From assembly GCA_017473335.1 (NCBI GenBank), contig JAFULN010000026.1, positions 1-64,000 on the forward strand: 64,000 nt of DNA. The letters run 5' to 3'. Positions 25,031 through 34,524 of the stretch are shown here, piece by piece. Position 1 is the first letter of the stretch; the number at the start of each line of letters is the position of its first letter. Source of the stretch: Erysipelotrichaceae bacterium. GTDB taxonomy: Bacteria > Bacillota_I > Bacilli_A > Erysipelotrichales > Erysipelotrichaceae. The notes beneath the pieces were generated by a model, which did not search any database, was not told the DNA's origin, and was given only the letters and a program-made list of their open reading frames with translations. The position numbers were made by a program, and so were the translations under genes.

Positions 25031-26404
25031 ATGAATAAATATCAGGATTATCAATTTAAATCCACAACCAGAGAGTTTCTTAAGCTGAATCATTTCACTG
25101 TACCAACTCCGATACAGAAGGCAGTTATTCCAGATGCCTGCAAAGGAAAAGATCTGATTGCGATTTCAGATACAGGGACAGGGAAGACACATGCTTTTCT
25201 TATTCCGCTTATGGAAAAAATAAACACGGACAATCCAAATGTTCAGGCGGTAATTACTGCACCAACCAGAGAACTGGCTCAGCAATTGTATAACCGTGCC
25301 AAAACAATGATGGAAGCTGATCCTTTACTGCGTGTACGTTTAGTGATTGGCGGCCAGGAAAAAACGCGTTCTATTGAATCATTAAATACACAGCCTCATT
25401 TAGTTATTGGAACTCCAGGAAGAATCAAAGATTTGTTTGTTGATGAAGGTGTACTTCGTTTGGAAAATGTATCAATGATGATTGTTGATGAAGCTGATAT
25501 GACGCTTGAATTTGGCTTTTTGGATGATGTTGATGCAATTGCAGGCAGAATGCCTTCAAATCTTCAAATGATGGCTTTTAGTGCAACAATTCCACAGGGA
25601 CTCCGTCCATTCTTAAAGAAATATATGAAAAATCCACAGACAATTCAAATTAAGTCTGAAACAACAGTTTCTCCTAAAATTGAACATGTACTTGTACCAT
25701 GTAAACATATGTCTTATGAAGAAACATGTCTGCAGGTTGTCGATGGATTTATACCATATGTATGTCTTGTTTTTGCCAATACACGTGAAGAAGCTGCAAG
25801 CTGTGCTGCCGCACTTCGTTCAAAAGGGATTTCGGTTGTTGAACTTCATGGTGGACTTGAACCTCGTCAACGTCGTCAGGCTCATCGTCAGCTTGAAAAT
25901 CTCGAACAGTCCTTTGTGGTTGCGACTGATATTGCCGCAAGAGGGATTGATGTTGATGGTGTAACTCATGTAATTTCACTGGGATTCCCAGCTGAAAAGG
26001 ATTTCTTTATTCATCGTGCAGGACGTACTGGTCGTGCTGGAAGAGAAGGTACATGTTTTGTACTCTATAAAGAATCTGATATGAATACGATTCAGTATTT
26101 TAAGGAACGTGGGATTCACTTTGAACATCGTCAGTTTAAAAATGGTCAGTGGCAGGAATTGAAACCTCTTGCACAGACAAAAAAGATGACGAAAGGTCAG
26201 CAGATGGAAAAGGAAATTGCGAAATCTCTAATGCGTAAAAAAGAAAAAGTAAAACCTGGCTATAAGAAGAAACGCAATGAAGAAATACAGCGTATTAAAC
26301 GTAAGCAGAAACGTGCAATGATTGATGCTGAAATTCAGGCCATTCGTAAAGAGAAGTATAAGCAGATGCAGCGTGCTAAACGTGAGGGAAATACTGAATG
26401 GTAA
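25031..26404 (+). CDS. DEAD-box RNA helicase, CshB-like
   Basis: 457 residues. RecA-like core with the Q motif (PTPIQKAV), Walker A SDTGTGKT, PTREL, DEAD in VDEADMTLEF, SAT in FSATIPQ, and HRAGRTGRAG. A basic Lys/Arg-rich tail of ~80 residues would bind RNA. CshB of B. subtilis has the same place before nfo and helps unwind RNA in the cold. The start is ATG 25031 after GGGTGAT; the GTG at 25022 overlaps that site. It overlaps nfo by 7 bases. Confidence 0.9.
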   Translation: MNKYQDYQFKSTTREFLKLNHFTVPTPIQKAVIPDACKGKDLIAISDTGTGKTHAFLIPLMEKINTDNPNVQAVITAPTRELAQQLYNRAKTMMEADPLLRVRLVIGGQEKTRSIESLNTQPHLVIGTPGRIKDLFVDEGVLRLENVSMMIVDEADMTLEFGFLDDVDAIAGRMPSNLQMMAFSATIPQGLRPFLKKYMKNPQTIQIKSETTVSPKIEHVLVPCKHMSYEETCLQVVDGFIPYVCLVFANTREEAASCAAALRSKGISVVELHGGLEPRQRRQAHRQLENLEQSFVVATDIAARGIDVDGVTHVISLGFPAEKDFFIHRAGRTGRAGREGTCFVLYKESDMNTIQYFKERGIHFEHRQFKNGQWQELKPLAQTKKMTKGQQMEKEIAKSLMRKKEKVKPGYKKKRNEEIQRIKRKQKRAMIDAEIQAIRKEKYKQMQRAKREGNTEW

Positions 26405-27291
26405 TACTTGGTTCACATTGTTCCATGAAAGCTCCGGATTATCTTGCTGGCTCCGTTAAAGAGGCTCTAAGCTATGGTGCCAATGCTTTGATGATTTATA
26501 CGGGTCCACCTCAAAATACACTTAGAAAGCCTGTAAATGCGCTAAAAATTGAGGAAGCAAAGAGGTTGCTTCATGAACATCAGATACCTGTAGAACATAT
26601 GATAGTACACGCTCCATATATCATTAATTTAGGAAATATTGTACGTAAGGAAACTTATGAATTAGCTGTAGAGTTTTTGAGAAAAGAAATTGATCGTGTT
26701 GAAGCTATTGGAGCTAAATATCTTATTTTGCATCCTGGCTCATACACAACTTCAACACTTGAAGAAGGCATGCGTCAGATTGTTATGGGACTCAATGAAG
26801 TCTTAACACAAGAAGACCAGGTCATTGTATGTCTTGAAACCATGGCTGGAAAGGGCAGCGAAATTGGTTTTGAGTTTGAACAAATCAATGAATTAATTCA
26901 TCAATGTACATATTCTGATAAGCTTGGTGTTTGTCTAGATACATGTCATATTCATGATGCAGGGTATGATGTCTCTGATTTTGATCATATTTTAAATGAA
27001 TTTGATCGTATTATTGGTCTTGAACGTTTAAAAGTTATACATATCAATGATTCTAAGAACATTAAAGGAGCACGTAAAGATAGACATGCGAATCTTGGTG
27101 AAGGGCATATTGGTTTTGAATCTTTAGCTAAAGTTGTACATCATCCTAAACTGTCTCACGTTATTAAGATTTTAGAAACACCATGGATTGGGAATCATGC
27201 ACCTTACCAGATTGAAATTCAAATGTTAAGAAACAATAACTATGATCCACATGCATTAGATGTGCTTAAAGATGAAAAGACGAATTCGTAA
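26398..27291 (+). CDS. nfo: deoxyribonuclease IV (AP endonuclease)
   Basis: 297 residues, TIM-barrel with three zinc ions, cutting DNA at abasic sites in base-excision repair. Metal ligands are visible in HAPYIINLGN, LHPGSYT, CLETMAGKGSE, DTCHIHDAGYD, HINDSKN and the ILETPW end motif. The start ATG overlaps the helicase stop. The gene ends in a strong terminator whose loop contains its stop codon. Confidence 0.95.
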   Translation: MVILGSHCSMKAPDYLAGSVKEALSYGANALMIYTGPPQNTLRKPVNALKIEEAKRLLHEHQIPVEHMIVHAPYIINLGNIVRKETYELAVEFLRKEIDRVEAIGAKYLILHPGSYTTSTLEEGMRQIVMGLNEVLTQEDQVIVCLETMAGKGSEIGFEFEQINELIHQCTYSDKLGVCLDTCHIHDAGYDVSDFDHILNEFDRIIGLERLKVIHINDSKNIKGARKDRHANLGEGHIGFESLAKVVHHPKLSHVIKILETPWIGNHAPYQIEIQMLRNNNYDPHALDVLKDEKTNS

Positions 27292-27305
27292 TGAATTCGT
27301 CTTTT
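27275..27305. terminator. terminator between nfo and the PfkB-type kinase
   Basis: AAAAGACGAATTC (27275-27287) pairs with GAATTCGTCTTTT (27293-27305), a 13-bp stem. The loop contains the nfo stop and the 3' arm touches the convergent kinase's stop. On the plus strand the T-rich stretch ATTTTTT follows. Confidence 0.88.
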
Positions 27306-28188
27306 ATTTTTTATCGATTGGATATGGAAGAGTTTGAAAGTCAGTATCATTTGTACCATATGATTCAGTTGCTCGTGCACCTAGCCAGCAGGCATTGTGA
27401 AGTGCTTTATCTTCTGACAGGCCAGACAAGATTGAAGCAATAAAACTGCCACAGAAGTGATCTCCAGCCCCTGTAGTATCAATAACTCGTGCAGGATAGG
27501 CATCTATATGAATCTTTCTATCTTTTCGATATAAAGCTGCACCATCTGAACCAAGTTTAATAATGACTGTATTTGCACCGTGAGCAAATAATACATTGGC
27601 TATTTCATCAGGATTAGTTTTTCCTGTTAAAGCAGCAGCTTCATCATAAGAAGGCATAAAATAATCAATGTAGGGCAAAAACTCTTTCACTTTATTTAAT
27701 CCCTTGTGATATCTGTCTGTGGATGTATCAGAAAAAGTGATGCATTGATGTGCTTTTGCCATTTGGAATATTTCAAGAAGTCCATCTTCTTCCAGCAAAT
27801 GAAGAGTAAACATAGAACCTAATGAGACTGCTCGACATGTTGGAATCAGCTGAAATGGAAAATGTGTTTTATCGAGAAGACGATGTGCTCCACCAGTAAC
27901 TGTAAAACTTCTTTCTTTTCTATGATCAAGATGAATCAGTGAATGTGTTGTTGTCCAAGAAGGATTATCAATTAGAAAATCTGTTGAAATATTATGGAGT
28001 TGAAGTATATCTCTAATTGTTTTTCCTGCTTTGTCTTGACCCATTGCTGCACATAAAACAGGTTGTAATCCAAGGCGTTTTATGATTAATGATTGATTTG
28101 CGGCATCACCGCCTAGTGTGCATGTTTCTGTATTTTCTCTTTGATCTATTACACAAGCACCAAAGCATAAAACATCATAGCTTTTCAT
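27304..28188 (-). CDS. PfkB-family carbohydrate kinase
   Basis: 294 residues of the ribokinase/PfkB family. It shows the glycine-rich GGDAANQSL near the N-terminus and the C-terminal signature DTTGAGDHFCGSF with the catalytic Asp. The substrate (ribose, fructose, adenosine or another sugar) is not decidable from sequence. The start is ATG at 28188, after GGTGAT; a longer frame from 28260 would begin inside the ispG terminator. It is 55 bases after ispG, but a terminator lies between them, so co-transcription is partial at best. Confidence 0.85.
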   Translation of the reverse strand: MKSYDVLCFGACVIDQRENTETCTLGGDAANQSLIIKRLGLQPVLCAAMGQDKAGKTIRDILQLHNISTDFLIDNPSWTTTHSLIHLDHRKERSFTVTGGAHRLLDKTHFPFQLIPTCRAVSLGSMFTLHLLEEDGLLEIFQMAKAHQCITFSDTSTDRYHKGLNKVKEFLPYIDYFMPSYDEAAALTGKTNPDEIANVLFAHGANTVIIKLGSDGAALYRKDRKIHIDAYPARVIDTTGAGDHFCGSFIASILSGLSEDKALHNACWLGARATESYGTNDTDFQTLPYPIDKK

Positions 28189-28227
28189 TCTATCACCGGT
28201 TTTATTATTGATGATTTTCATTGAAAA

Positions 28228-28258
28228 GACAAGAAAAAACAGGTTATTCACCTGTTTC
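28228..28258 (-). terminator. ispG terminator
   Basis: On the minus strand AACAGGT-GAATA-ACCTGTT followed by TTTT. Its loop contains the ispG stop codon (28244-28246). Confidence 0.8.
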
Positions 28259-29311
28259 AATCATTTTAAGTATTTCTTCTTTTAATACCTCTAAAATTTG
28301 ATCCTGTGGTACGGAACGAATCATTTTACCTTTTTTGAAAAGAAGACCTGTTTCTTTTCCGCCAGCAATTCCAATATCTGCGCGTGATGCTTCTTGAGGG
28401 CCATTGACTGGACAGCCCATCACTGCAACATGAATGTCTGCCTGAATTGTATTTAAGAATTTTTCTACTTCAAGTACAATTGGAATCATATTGTACTGAA
28501 TTCTTCCACAAGTAGGGCAGCTTACCAAGTTTGGTACATTTTTAATCAGATTAAAACATTTTAGAAGCTGTTTACAGACAATGATTTCTTCCACTGGATC
28601 TGCACTTATTGACACACGAATTGTATCTCCAATGCCTTGTGATAGCAGTGTTCCCAATGCTGAAGAAGATTTAATAGATGAGGAAGTAAATGTACCTGCT
28701 TCTGTTACGCCAAGATGCAAAGGATATGGGAATACTTCAGAAGCTTTCTGATATGCTTCAATTGTCAGCATGACATCACTGGATTTAAAGGATAAAACAA
28801 TATCATAAAATCCGCATTCTTCCAAAATATCAACATGTTTGCGCGCACTTTCAATCATAGCATCAGCGCAAGGTTCACCATATTTTTCAAGAAGTTCTTT
28901 TTCTAATGAACCACTGTTGATACCGATTCGAATAGGTATCTTTTTTTCCTGGCACTTTTCAACAACAGCTTGTACATTTGACTTTGACCCAATGTTTCCA
29001 GGATTGATTCTGATTTTATCAATACCGCCTTCAATCGCAATGAGTGCAAGACGATGATTGAAATGAATATCAGCAACAAGAGGAACGTGAACTCTTGGTT
29101 TGATTTGTGCTATTGCGCGTGCATCGGCTTCATCCAATACTGCCATGCGCACAATTTCACATCCTGCTTTTTCAAGCTCTAGAATTTGACGAACTGTTGC
29201 GTCGACATCATGTGTTTTTGTGTTGGTCATGGATTGGATCAATACTTTGTTTTGTCCGCCCATTTGAAGATTGCCAACTGTCACTGGGCGAGTCATTTCT
29301 CTTTTTTTCAT
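28244..29311 (-). CDS. ispG: (E)-4-hydroxy-3-methylbut-2-enyl-diphosphate synthase
   Basis: 355 residues. IspG converts MEcPP to HMBPP with an Fe-S cluster. The N-terminus ([24 protein letters not shown]), [10 protein letters not shown] and the C-terminal [10 protein letters not shown] with [11 protein letters not shown] (cluster cysteines and a conserved Glu) are diagnostic. ATG 29311 follows a GGTGAT site. With ispH it supplies isoprenoid and undecaprenyl precursors. Confidence 0.96.
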   Translation of the reverse strand: MKKREMTRPVTVGNLQMGGQNKVLIQSMTNTKTHDVDATVRQILELEKAGCEIVRMAVLDEADARAIAQIKPRVHVPLVADIHFNHRLALIAIEGGIDKIRINPGNIGSKSNVQAVVEKCQEKKIPIRIGINSGSLEKELLEKYGEPCADAMIESARKHVDILEECGFYDIVLSFKSSDVMLTIEAYQKASEVFPYPLHLGVTEAGTFTSSSIKSSSALGTLLSQGIGDTIRVSISADPVEEIIVCKQLLKCFNLIKNVPNLVSCPTCGRIQYNMIPIVLEVEKFLNTIQADIHVAVMGCPVNGPQEASRADIGIAGGKETGLLFKKGKMIRSVPQDQILEVLKEEILKMIETGE

Positions 29312-29327
29312 ATTTATCACCGTTCAC

Positions 29328-29336
29328 ATTATAACA
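29328..29336 (-). promoter_or_regulatory. extended -10 promoter of ispG
   Basis: On the minus strand TGT followed by TATAAT. No clear -35; the predicted leader is only about 10 bases. Confidence 0.5.
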
Positions 29337-29489
29337 TAATTATAAAAAACATGGTTTATTTCTATCTATATTTGTCTAAAATCAGTATATATACAATGTT
29401 GTCATCCTTTTAGCAGAGCTCTTTTTGTCAGTGATGCTAATAGGTGATAGTTTAATAAAATTTTACAATACGTTAATAAAAAAGGGATT

Positions 29490-31328
29490 ATGATACAAAA
29501 AATAAGACATAGAAAAGAAATTACGAAATATCGATTTAATAAGATTGTCAGACAGAGACAAATTTGCTGTATAGCTATTGCCTGTTTATGCACAGGTATT
29601 CTATTATTAAGACTTATTGAGCTTCAGCTGTTTAAAAAGCAGGAAATGACTGACAAACTTGCAGTTTTTCAACAGCATAGAATCCTTTTGCAGATGCCTA
29701 GAGGGAAGATTAAAGATTGTAATGGGAATATCATTGTTCAAAATCAAAAAATCTATCATCTTGTTTATAAAAAGAATACATCATATTCTATGGATGAATT
29801 GAAAGCTTCTTTAGAATCAATTGCAGAAGATGTCCTAAAAATAAAAGATGATGATTTTGTAGATGATATGTTCAAAAAGATAAATTACGCAAATCAAGAT
29901 TCAGTTGTGTTGTATAAGAACTTGGATTTGGATTCTGTTTCACGTTTTTATGAATTGAAAGATTCGTATATGCAGTTTGATATTAAAACTGATTTTATCC
30001 GAGTGAATTTATCTAGTGTTTTTGAATCAGTGATAGGTCATGTTTCATCAGGACTTCCAGCTGAATCGAAAAATTACTTAAGTGCATTGGGATATTCATT
30101 GAATTCGAATACTGGAAAGACAGGATTAGAAAAAGAATATGAATCTTTATTGAAGGGAGAGTTTAGTACTTATCAAAAAGATAAAGATTCTTATCTTTTG
30201 ATAAAAGAAGGTGCTTCTGGTGCTGATTTGATATTGAGCATAGATGTTAATCTTCAAAAAGAAATCGAAAACTTATTGTTAGACACATTAAAAAGTGTGA
30301 AACATGATCCTCTTAGAAAAACTATGGATCGAATATTGCTTGTCATGAGTAATCCTTCAACTGGAGATATTTTGGCAGGTACTATGATGATTAGAAAAGA
30401 TGAAGATGGTTTTATTTCAGATCCATCAGGATTATTTGTGAATGCATATGTACCTGGAAGCATTGTAAAGGGTGCAGCTTTATATGCAGGTTTAAGTGAA
30501 CAGGCTATTTCAGAAGGACAAAAGATGCTGGATGAACCTATATATGTGAAAGGAACACCAGAGAAATCTTCATGGAAAAATCTTGGATGGATCAATGATA
30601 TTGAAGCACTCGCATTTTCCAGTAATGTGTATCTGATGAAAACTGCGATTTTGATGGGACATGGATGTTACCAACAGCATCACTCACTTGATTTAGATGA
30701 AGATTTGTTTGAGCGATTAAGAAATACTTTTAGTGCATTTGGATTAGGTGTTCAAACAGGGATAGATGTACCAAATGAAAAACTTGGCTATTTAGGAGAT
30801 ACAAAGCTTTTAGGGAATGTTCTTGATTATGTGATTGGACAATATGATACTTACACAATGATACAACTGATGCAGTATATCAATACGGTTGCAAATGGTG
30901 GAAACAAAATCACGCCAAGACTTGTCTTGGGTGCTCAAACTGCACAAGGTGAAGTTTTGTTTAGAAATGATGTGAAAATTCTTCATCGATTAGAAGATTT
31001 AGATGCATTAAATCGTGTAAGGGAAGGGTTTGAATTATGTGTAAAACATCCCAATGGCTTATGTAAAGCAATAAAGAGTAAGAATATCGAAATAGCCGCT
31101 AAAACTGGTACTGCACAAACCATTGCAGTTATTAGAAAAGATAATGGACAAACAGCGAATATTCCATCAGTTAATAATGCAGTGATTGCATATGCTCCTG
31201 CCAACAATCCAAAAGTTTCTGTAGCCTGTATGATTCCTAATGCATGGATTGGTTCTGTTTCCCAAAAGAATCTTTGTTTATCTATTTCTAAAAAATGTAT
31301 AGAAATTTTTATGGAAATGAATTTCTAA
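29490..31328 (+). CDS. class B penicillin-binding protein (PBP2-type transpeptidase)
   Basis: 612 residues. A single N-terminal membrane anchor (QICCIAIACLCTGILLLRLIEL), a dimerisation region, then a transpeptidase domain with all three motifs: SxxK as S324-IVK, SSN, and KTGTA. It cross-links peptidoglycan; class B enzymes work with a SEDS glycosyltransferase (RodA or FtsW) not seen here. The start ATG 29490 has only a weak AAAGGG site. It could be the elongasome PBP2 or a divisome/sporulation-specific relative. rpmG follows under its own promoter. Confidence 0.88.
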   Translation: MIQKIRHRKEITKYRFNKIVRQRQICCIAIACLCTGILLLRLIELQLFKKQEMTDKLAVFQQHRILLQMPRGKIKDCNGNIIVQNQKIYHLVYKKNTSYSMDELKASLESIAEDVLKIKDDDFVDDMFKKINYANQDSVVLYKNLDLDSVSRFYELKDSYMQFDIKTDFIRVNLSSVFESVIGHVSSGLPAESKNYLSALGYSLNSNTGKTGLEKEYESLLKGEFSTYQKDKDSYLLIKEGASGADLILSIDVNLQKEIENLLLDTLKSVKHDPLRKTMDRILLVMSNPSTGDILAGTMMIRKDEDGFISDPSGLFVNAYVPGSIVKGAALYAGLSEQAISEGQKMLDEPIYVKGTPEKSSWKNLGWINDIEALAFSSNVYLMKTAILMGHGCYQQHHSLDLDEDLFERLRNTFSAFGLGVQTGIDVPNEKLGYLGDTKLLGNVLDYVIGQYDTYTMIQLMQYINTVANGGNKITPRLVLGAQTAQGEVLFRNDVKILHRLEDLDALNRVREGFELCVKHPNGLCKAIKSKNIEIAAKTGTAQTIAVIRKDNGQTANIPSVNNAVIAYAPANNPKVSVACMIPNAWIGSVSQKNLCLSISKKCIEIFMEMNF

Positions 31329-31335
31329 TAAGGTA

Positions 31336-31364
31336 TAGAAATTTAAAAATAAGTATGCTATAAT
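31336..31364 (+). promoter_or_regulatory. rpmG promoter
   Basis: TAGAAA (31336-31341), 17 bases, TATAAT (31359-31364) with an extended TGC. Confidence 0.72.
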
Positions 31365-31397
31365 GCTAAAGCATATAAATTGAGGAGGACAGAAATC

Positions 31398-31556
31398 ATG
31401 GCATCTGGTAGAGAAGCATTGACATTCAAATGTACTGAATGCGGCGAAGAAAACTACATCGGTACTCGTAATAAAAGAAAACATCCTGAAAAAATGGAAA
31501 TCAAGAAGTACTGCCCACGCTGCAATAAGAAGACAACTCATAAGGAGAAAAAATAA
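31398..31556 (+). CDS. rpmG: 50S ribosomal protein L33
   Basis: 52 residues: a small basic L33 of the zinc-binding type, with FKCTEC near the N-terminus and YCPRCNKKT near the C-terminus (two CxxC pairs). Bacillota often carry several L33 copies, zinc-dependent and zinc-free, so this could be one of more than one. The start ATG follows GAGGAGG. Promoter before it and terminator after it are its own. Confidence 0.95.
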   Translation: MASGREALTFKCTECGEENYIGTRNKRKHPEKMEIKKYCPRCNKKTTHKEKK

Positions 31557-31558
31557 GA

Positions 31559-31582
31559 AAAGTCCATTTTTGGGCTTTTTTT
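31559..31582 (+). terminator. rpmG terminator
   Basis: AAAGTCCA (31559-31566) pairs with TGGGCTTT (31571-31578, one G-U pair), loop TTTT, followed by T's. Confidence 0.85.
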
Positions 31583-31593
31583 ATCATTAGTGT

Positions 31594-32199
31594 ATGGAAA
31601 AAGTATTTCGTTTAGTGTTGAGTATGATGCAGACTAATTGTTATCTTTTGAAAGAAGATGGACATGTATTGATTATTGATCCTGCATCAAGTACAAACCG
31701 TATTATGTCTTTTTTGGAGGAAAATGAAGAGGTGGATGGTATTTTGCTGACACATGGACATTTTGATCATATTGGTGCAGCAGATATGCTTAGAAAGAAG
31801 CTTCATTGTCCTATCTATATTCATTCTTTTGATAAACGTCTTGCAACGGATGTTTCTATTGATCGTTTTGGAACAGATATTGTAGTGAAAAGTCCATTGA
31901 ATGAATATCAGTGTGGAAAGATGAAGATTGGTTCATTTGAACTTGAAATTCTTCATACTCCAGGACATACTGATGGTTCTGTTTGCATTGGGTATAAGAA
32001 TCATTTGTTTACTGGAGATACATTGTTTCAGTGTTCTGTAGGCAGATGTGATTTATATTCAGGTTCTGACAGCAAGTTGAAACAATCTCTTCGTCTTCTG
32101 GCACAAAAACATCCAGATACATTGATTTATCCAGGTCATGGAGAAACAACAATTCTTCATGATGAACTGTTGATGAATCCATATTTCAATCAGTTATAG
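31594..32199 (+). CDS. MBL-fold hydrolase, glyoxalase II-like (YqgX type)
   Basis: 201 residues. Metallo-beta-lactamase fold with the metal motif THGHFDH, the downstream HTPGHTDGS and FTGDTLF, and PGHGETT. It most resembles the YqgX group, proposed to be a glyoxalase II-like thioesterase. No Shine-Dalgarno is visible before ATG 31594, and the rpmG terminator ends 11 bases upstream, so initiation may be leaderless or weak. It lies before the comG operon, as in B. subtilis. Confidence 0.88.
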   Translation: MEKVFRLVLSMMQTNCYLLKEDGHVLIIDPASSTNRIMSFLEENEEVDGILLTHGHFDHIGAADMLRKKLHCPIYIHSFDKRLATDVSIDRFGTDIVVKSPLNEYQCGKMKIGSFELEILHTPGHTDGSVCIGYKNHLFTGDTLFQCSVGRCDLYSGSDSKLKQSLRLLAQKHPDTLIYPGHGETTILHDELLMNPYFNQL

Positions 32200-32200
32200 T

Positions 32201-32232
32201 AAAAAGATGACAAAATTTGTCATTTTTTTTAT
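32201..32232 (+). terminator. terminator after the MBL hydrolase
   Basis: ATGACAA (32207-32213) pairs with TTGTCAT (32217-32223), extended by flanking A's and T's. Confidence 0.88.
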
Positions 32233-32289
32233 TTTTTTTGAGGTTTTGGCATTTTTTTGAGAATAACTTAAGTGAAGGGAGGAGTAGAT

Positions 32290-33264
32290 ATGGAACAGCA
32301 GTTAGAACGGTTGATTGATTATGCACTTCATCATCATGTAACTGACCTTCATTTTCAATGCAGAGAAGATTCGGTTCGGATGCAGATGAGAAAAAATGGA
32401 AGCTTGCTAGACTGTGATGATTTTGTGTGTGATTATCGTTTGTTTCGTTATTTGCAGTATCGCAGCAACATGGAGCTCTCAGCTGTAAGTACACCTCAGA
32501 CAGGCAGATTTGAGTTTTGTGTTCGTGACAAAAGACTGTCTTTACGATTTGCGGTGATTCAGAGCTTTCAGATGATCAGTGGTGTTCTTCGTATTTTAAA
32601 TGCAGAAAATCAATTAACTATGGAATCTCTTTTTCATTATCCAATGCATTACAAAATGATGAAAAATGCGCTTAAAAGAGAAAATGGATTAATTTTAGTT
32701 TCTGGTCCTACAGGTTCAGGAAAGACGACCACTCTTTATACTTGTCTAAGATCAATCAATGAACGAAGTATTTTTACTGTTGAGGATCCTATTGAAATTT
32801 ATGATGAGAACTTTGTACAGCTTCAAGTAAATGAAGCTCAAAATCTTAGTTATGAACAATCTATCAAGCAGCTGATGCGTCATGATCCAGATATTTTAAT
32901 GATTGGTGAAATACGTGATATAAAAGCTGCAAAAGGGGCAATTCAATCTGCATTGACTGGACATCTTGTTGTAGCAACCATTCATGCATCTAGCTGTGTG
33001 ATGGCGATTGAACGTATGAAAGATTTAGGAGTAAGTGAGATGTTATTAAAAGATGTTCTTTGTCTTGTGACATCTCAGCGCTTGCTTAACACTATTAGAA
33101 AGGAGAAAGCTGGTGCATATGAAATGATGGATCAAAATGATTTAGTTTACTACTTTAGACATCATACTGTACCAGAAAATTTTCATGACCTTAAGACAAA
33201 TATTCGCTGGATGGAAAAACAACGTATTGTTTCGACTTTCGAAACCGAAGACATGTTCATTTGA
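32290..33264 (+). CDS. comGA: competence ATPase ComGA (GspE family)
   Basis: 324 residues. A traffic ATPase that powers assembly of the competence pseudopilus. Walker A GPTGSGKTTT, an Asp box (DPIEIYDENF), Walker B with GEIRD, and the His box (ATIHASS). It is compact, with a shortened N-terminal domain typical of ComGA. ATG 32290 follows GGGAGGAG; the in-frame GTG (32272) precedes that site. First gene of a seven-gene operon; comGB overlaps its 3' end by about 80 bases. Confidence 0.93.
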   Translation: MEQQLERLIDYALHHHVTDLHFQCREDSVRMQMRKNGSLLDCDDFVCDYRLFRYLQYRSNMELSAVSTPQTGRFEFCVRDKRLSLRFAVIQSFQMISGVLRILNAENQLTMESLFHYPMHYKMMKNALKRENGLILVSGPTGSGKTTTLYTCLRSINERSIFTVEDPIEIYDENFVQLQVNEAQNLSYEQSIKQLMRHDPDILMIGEIRDIKAAKGAIQSALTGHLVVATIHASSCVMAIERMKDLGVSEMLLKDVLCLVTSQRLLNTIRKEKAGAYEMMDQNDLVYYFRHHTVPENFHDLKTNIRWMEKQRIVSTFETEDMFI

Positions 33265-34225
33265 AGAAACACGTTTTTTTATGATTTTGATGCAATCTGG
33301 ATACAGTTTTCAGATGTGTATGCAGTATCTGCAAACTAGAGAGAATCAAGCTGTTTTTGAACGAATGCGTTTTCATCTTCAAAATGGAGATACATATGAA
33401 AACTGGCTTCCTGATTGTTTCTATCCAAAAATTGCGAATCATTTAAAATCCTTTATGAAGTTTTTAAGGGTACAGGACGCTTTGTCTTTATCCATTCAGA
33501 TTTATCAGCAGCAGATTGATTCTTATCAGCAATTACTGAAAATGGCAGTATTTCCTATGGTAATGTTTTGTGTTTGTCTTTTATCAGTTCAGCTTTTTTG
33601 TGCATTCTGTATGCCTGTACTTATTTCAATGATGAAAGGATTTCAGGTTTCGACATTAGGTATTGAAATTGTATTTCATCTTTTAATGACTCTATCTGCA
33701 GTTCTTCTTGTATTGATGATCATTACAGGGATAGGTGTAGTTTGGTTTACACGTAAAAAGCGTATTGTTTTAGCAGCAGTCTTTCTTTATCAAATGAAAT
33801 TAGGAAAATTGATTGAAAAAGAACTGTCTTTAGATTTTGCAAGAATGTTATTTCAATGTATTCGATTAGGAATACCCACTAAAAAGGCATTAGAGATGTT
33901 AAAACAGTGTACTCATCAGCCTTTGATTGTTTTTCTATCGTGGCATGTTGAACAAGTGTTAATGAAGGGAGGGAATCTTGAAGAGGCATTGTCAATACGT
34001 TATCTTGATCCAGCGCTGCAAAGAATCATGAAAACTGCAATATTAAGTGGAAATGTTCTTGAACTATTGGAAGGTTATTTGATTGTTGCACAGCAGAAAA
34101 GAAAGAAAAATTTAGAGTTAACTGCAAAAATAATACAATCAACATCTTATGTATTAATTGCGATGATGATTGTTCTTGTATATCAGGTTTTATTTTTACC
34201 GTTATCGATGTTAGAAAGGATGTAA
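33185..34225 (+). CDS. comGB: competence membrane protein ComGB (GspF family)
   Basis: Up to 346 residues. The polytopic platform protein of the pseudopilus. Membrane segments are seen near residues 118-145 and 158-185 and at the C-terminus (SYVLIAMMIVLVYQVLFLPLSML), with the GspF repeats FFMILMQSGYSFQMCMQYL and LDFARMLFQCIRLGIP. The start is uncertain: ATG 33185 has no ribosome site and would overlap comGA by 80 bases, while TTG 33227 or a later codon would align better with other ComGBs. Confidence 0.85.
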   Translation: MTLRQIFAGWKNNVLFRLSKPKTCSFEETRFFMILMQSGYSFQMCMQYLQTRENQAVFERMRFHLQNGDTYENWLPDCFYPKIANHLKSFMKFLRVQDALSLSIQIYQQQIDSYQQLLKMAVFPMVMFCVCLLSVQLFCAFCMPVLISMMKGFQVSTLGIEIVFHLLMTLSAVLLVLMIITGIGVVWFTRKKRIVLAAVFLYQMKLGKLIEKELSLDFARMLFQCIRLGIPTKKALEMLKQCTHQPLIVFLSWHVEQVLMKGGNLEEALSIRYLDPALQRIMKTAILSGNVLELLEGYLIVAQQKRKKNLELTAKIIQSTSYVLIAMMIVLVYQVLFLPLSMLERM

Positions 34226-34227
34226 AT

Positions 34228-34524
34228 ATGAATAAAAAGGGTTTTACTTTATTGGAAATGATTCTTGTTGTAAGTGTGTTGTCAATTTTGTTTCTATTAA
34301 CTGTTCCAAGCATACAGAAAGTACTTGAAGTTGTGGATCGTAAAGGGTGTGAGGCTCTTGTAAAGGTTGTTGATGCAGCTATAGTACAGTATCGTCTTGA
34401 AGTTGGGACTACACCGACAGATGTATATGATTTGATTAGTGCAGGATATTTAGATGAATCACAGATAGAATGTACAAACGGAAAGAGCATTGTGATTACA
34501 GCAGGTGAAGCGGATGCAAGGTAA
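34228..34524 (+). CDS. comGC: competence pseudopilin ComGC
   Basis: 98 residues. A class III prepilin: short leader MNKKG, cleavage before FTLLEMILVVSVLSILFLL with Glu at +5, then a globular domain. It is the major pseudopilin, expected to bind or transfer DNA across the wall after processing by the prepilin peptidase ComC, which is not in the window. Starts 3 bases after comGB. Confidence 0.93.
   Translation: MNKKGFTLLEMILVVSVLSILFLLTVPSIQKVLEVVDRKGCEALVKVVDAAIVQYRLEVGTTPTDVYDLISAGYLDESQIECTNGKSIVITAGEADAR

Noticed and set aside
28189-28260. A longer N-terminus for the PfkB-type kinase
   Set aside because: The extra region is the ispG terminator and lacks a ribosome site; the family begins at the ATG of 28188.
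29402-29593. A 63-residue minus-strand frame before the class B PBP
   Set aside because: It overlaps the PBP start, lacks an SD and has no homology I can see.
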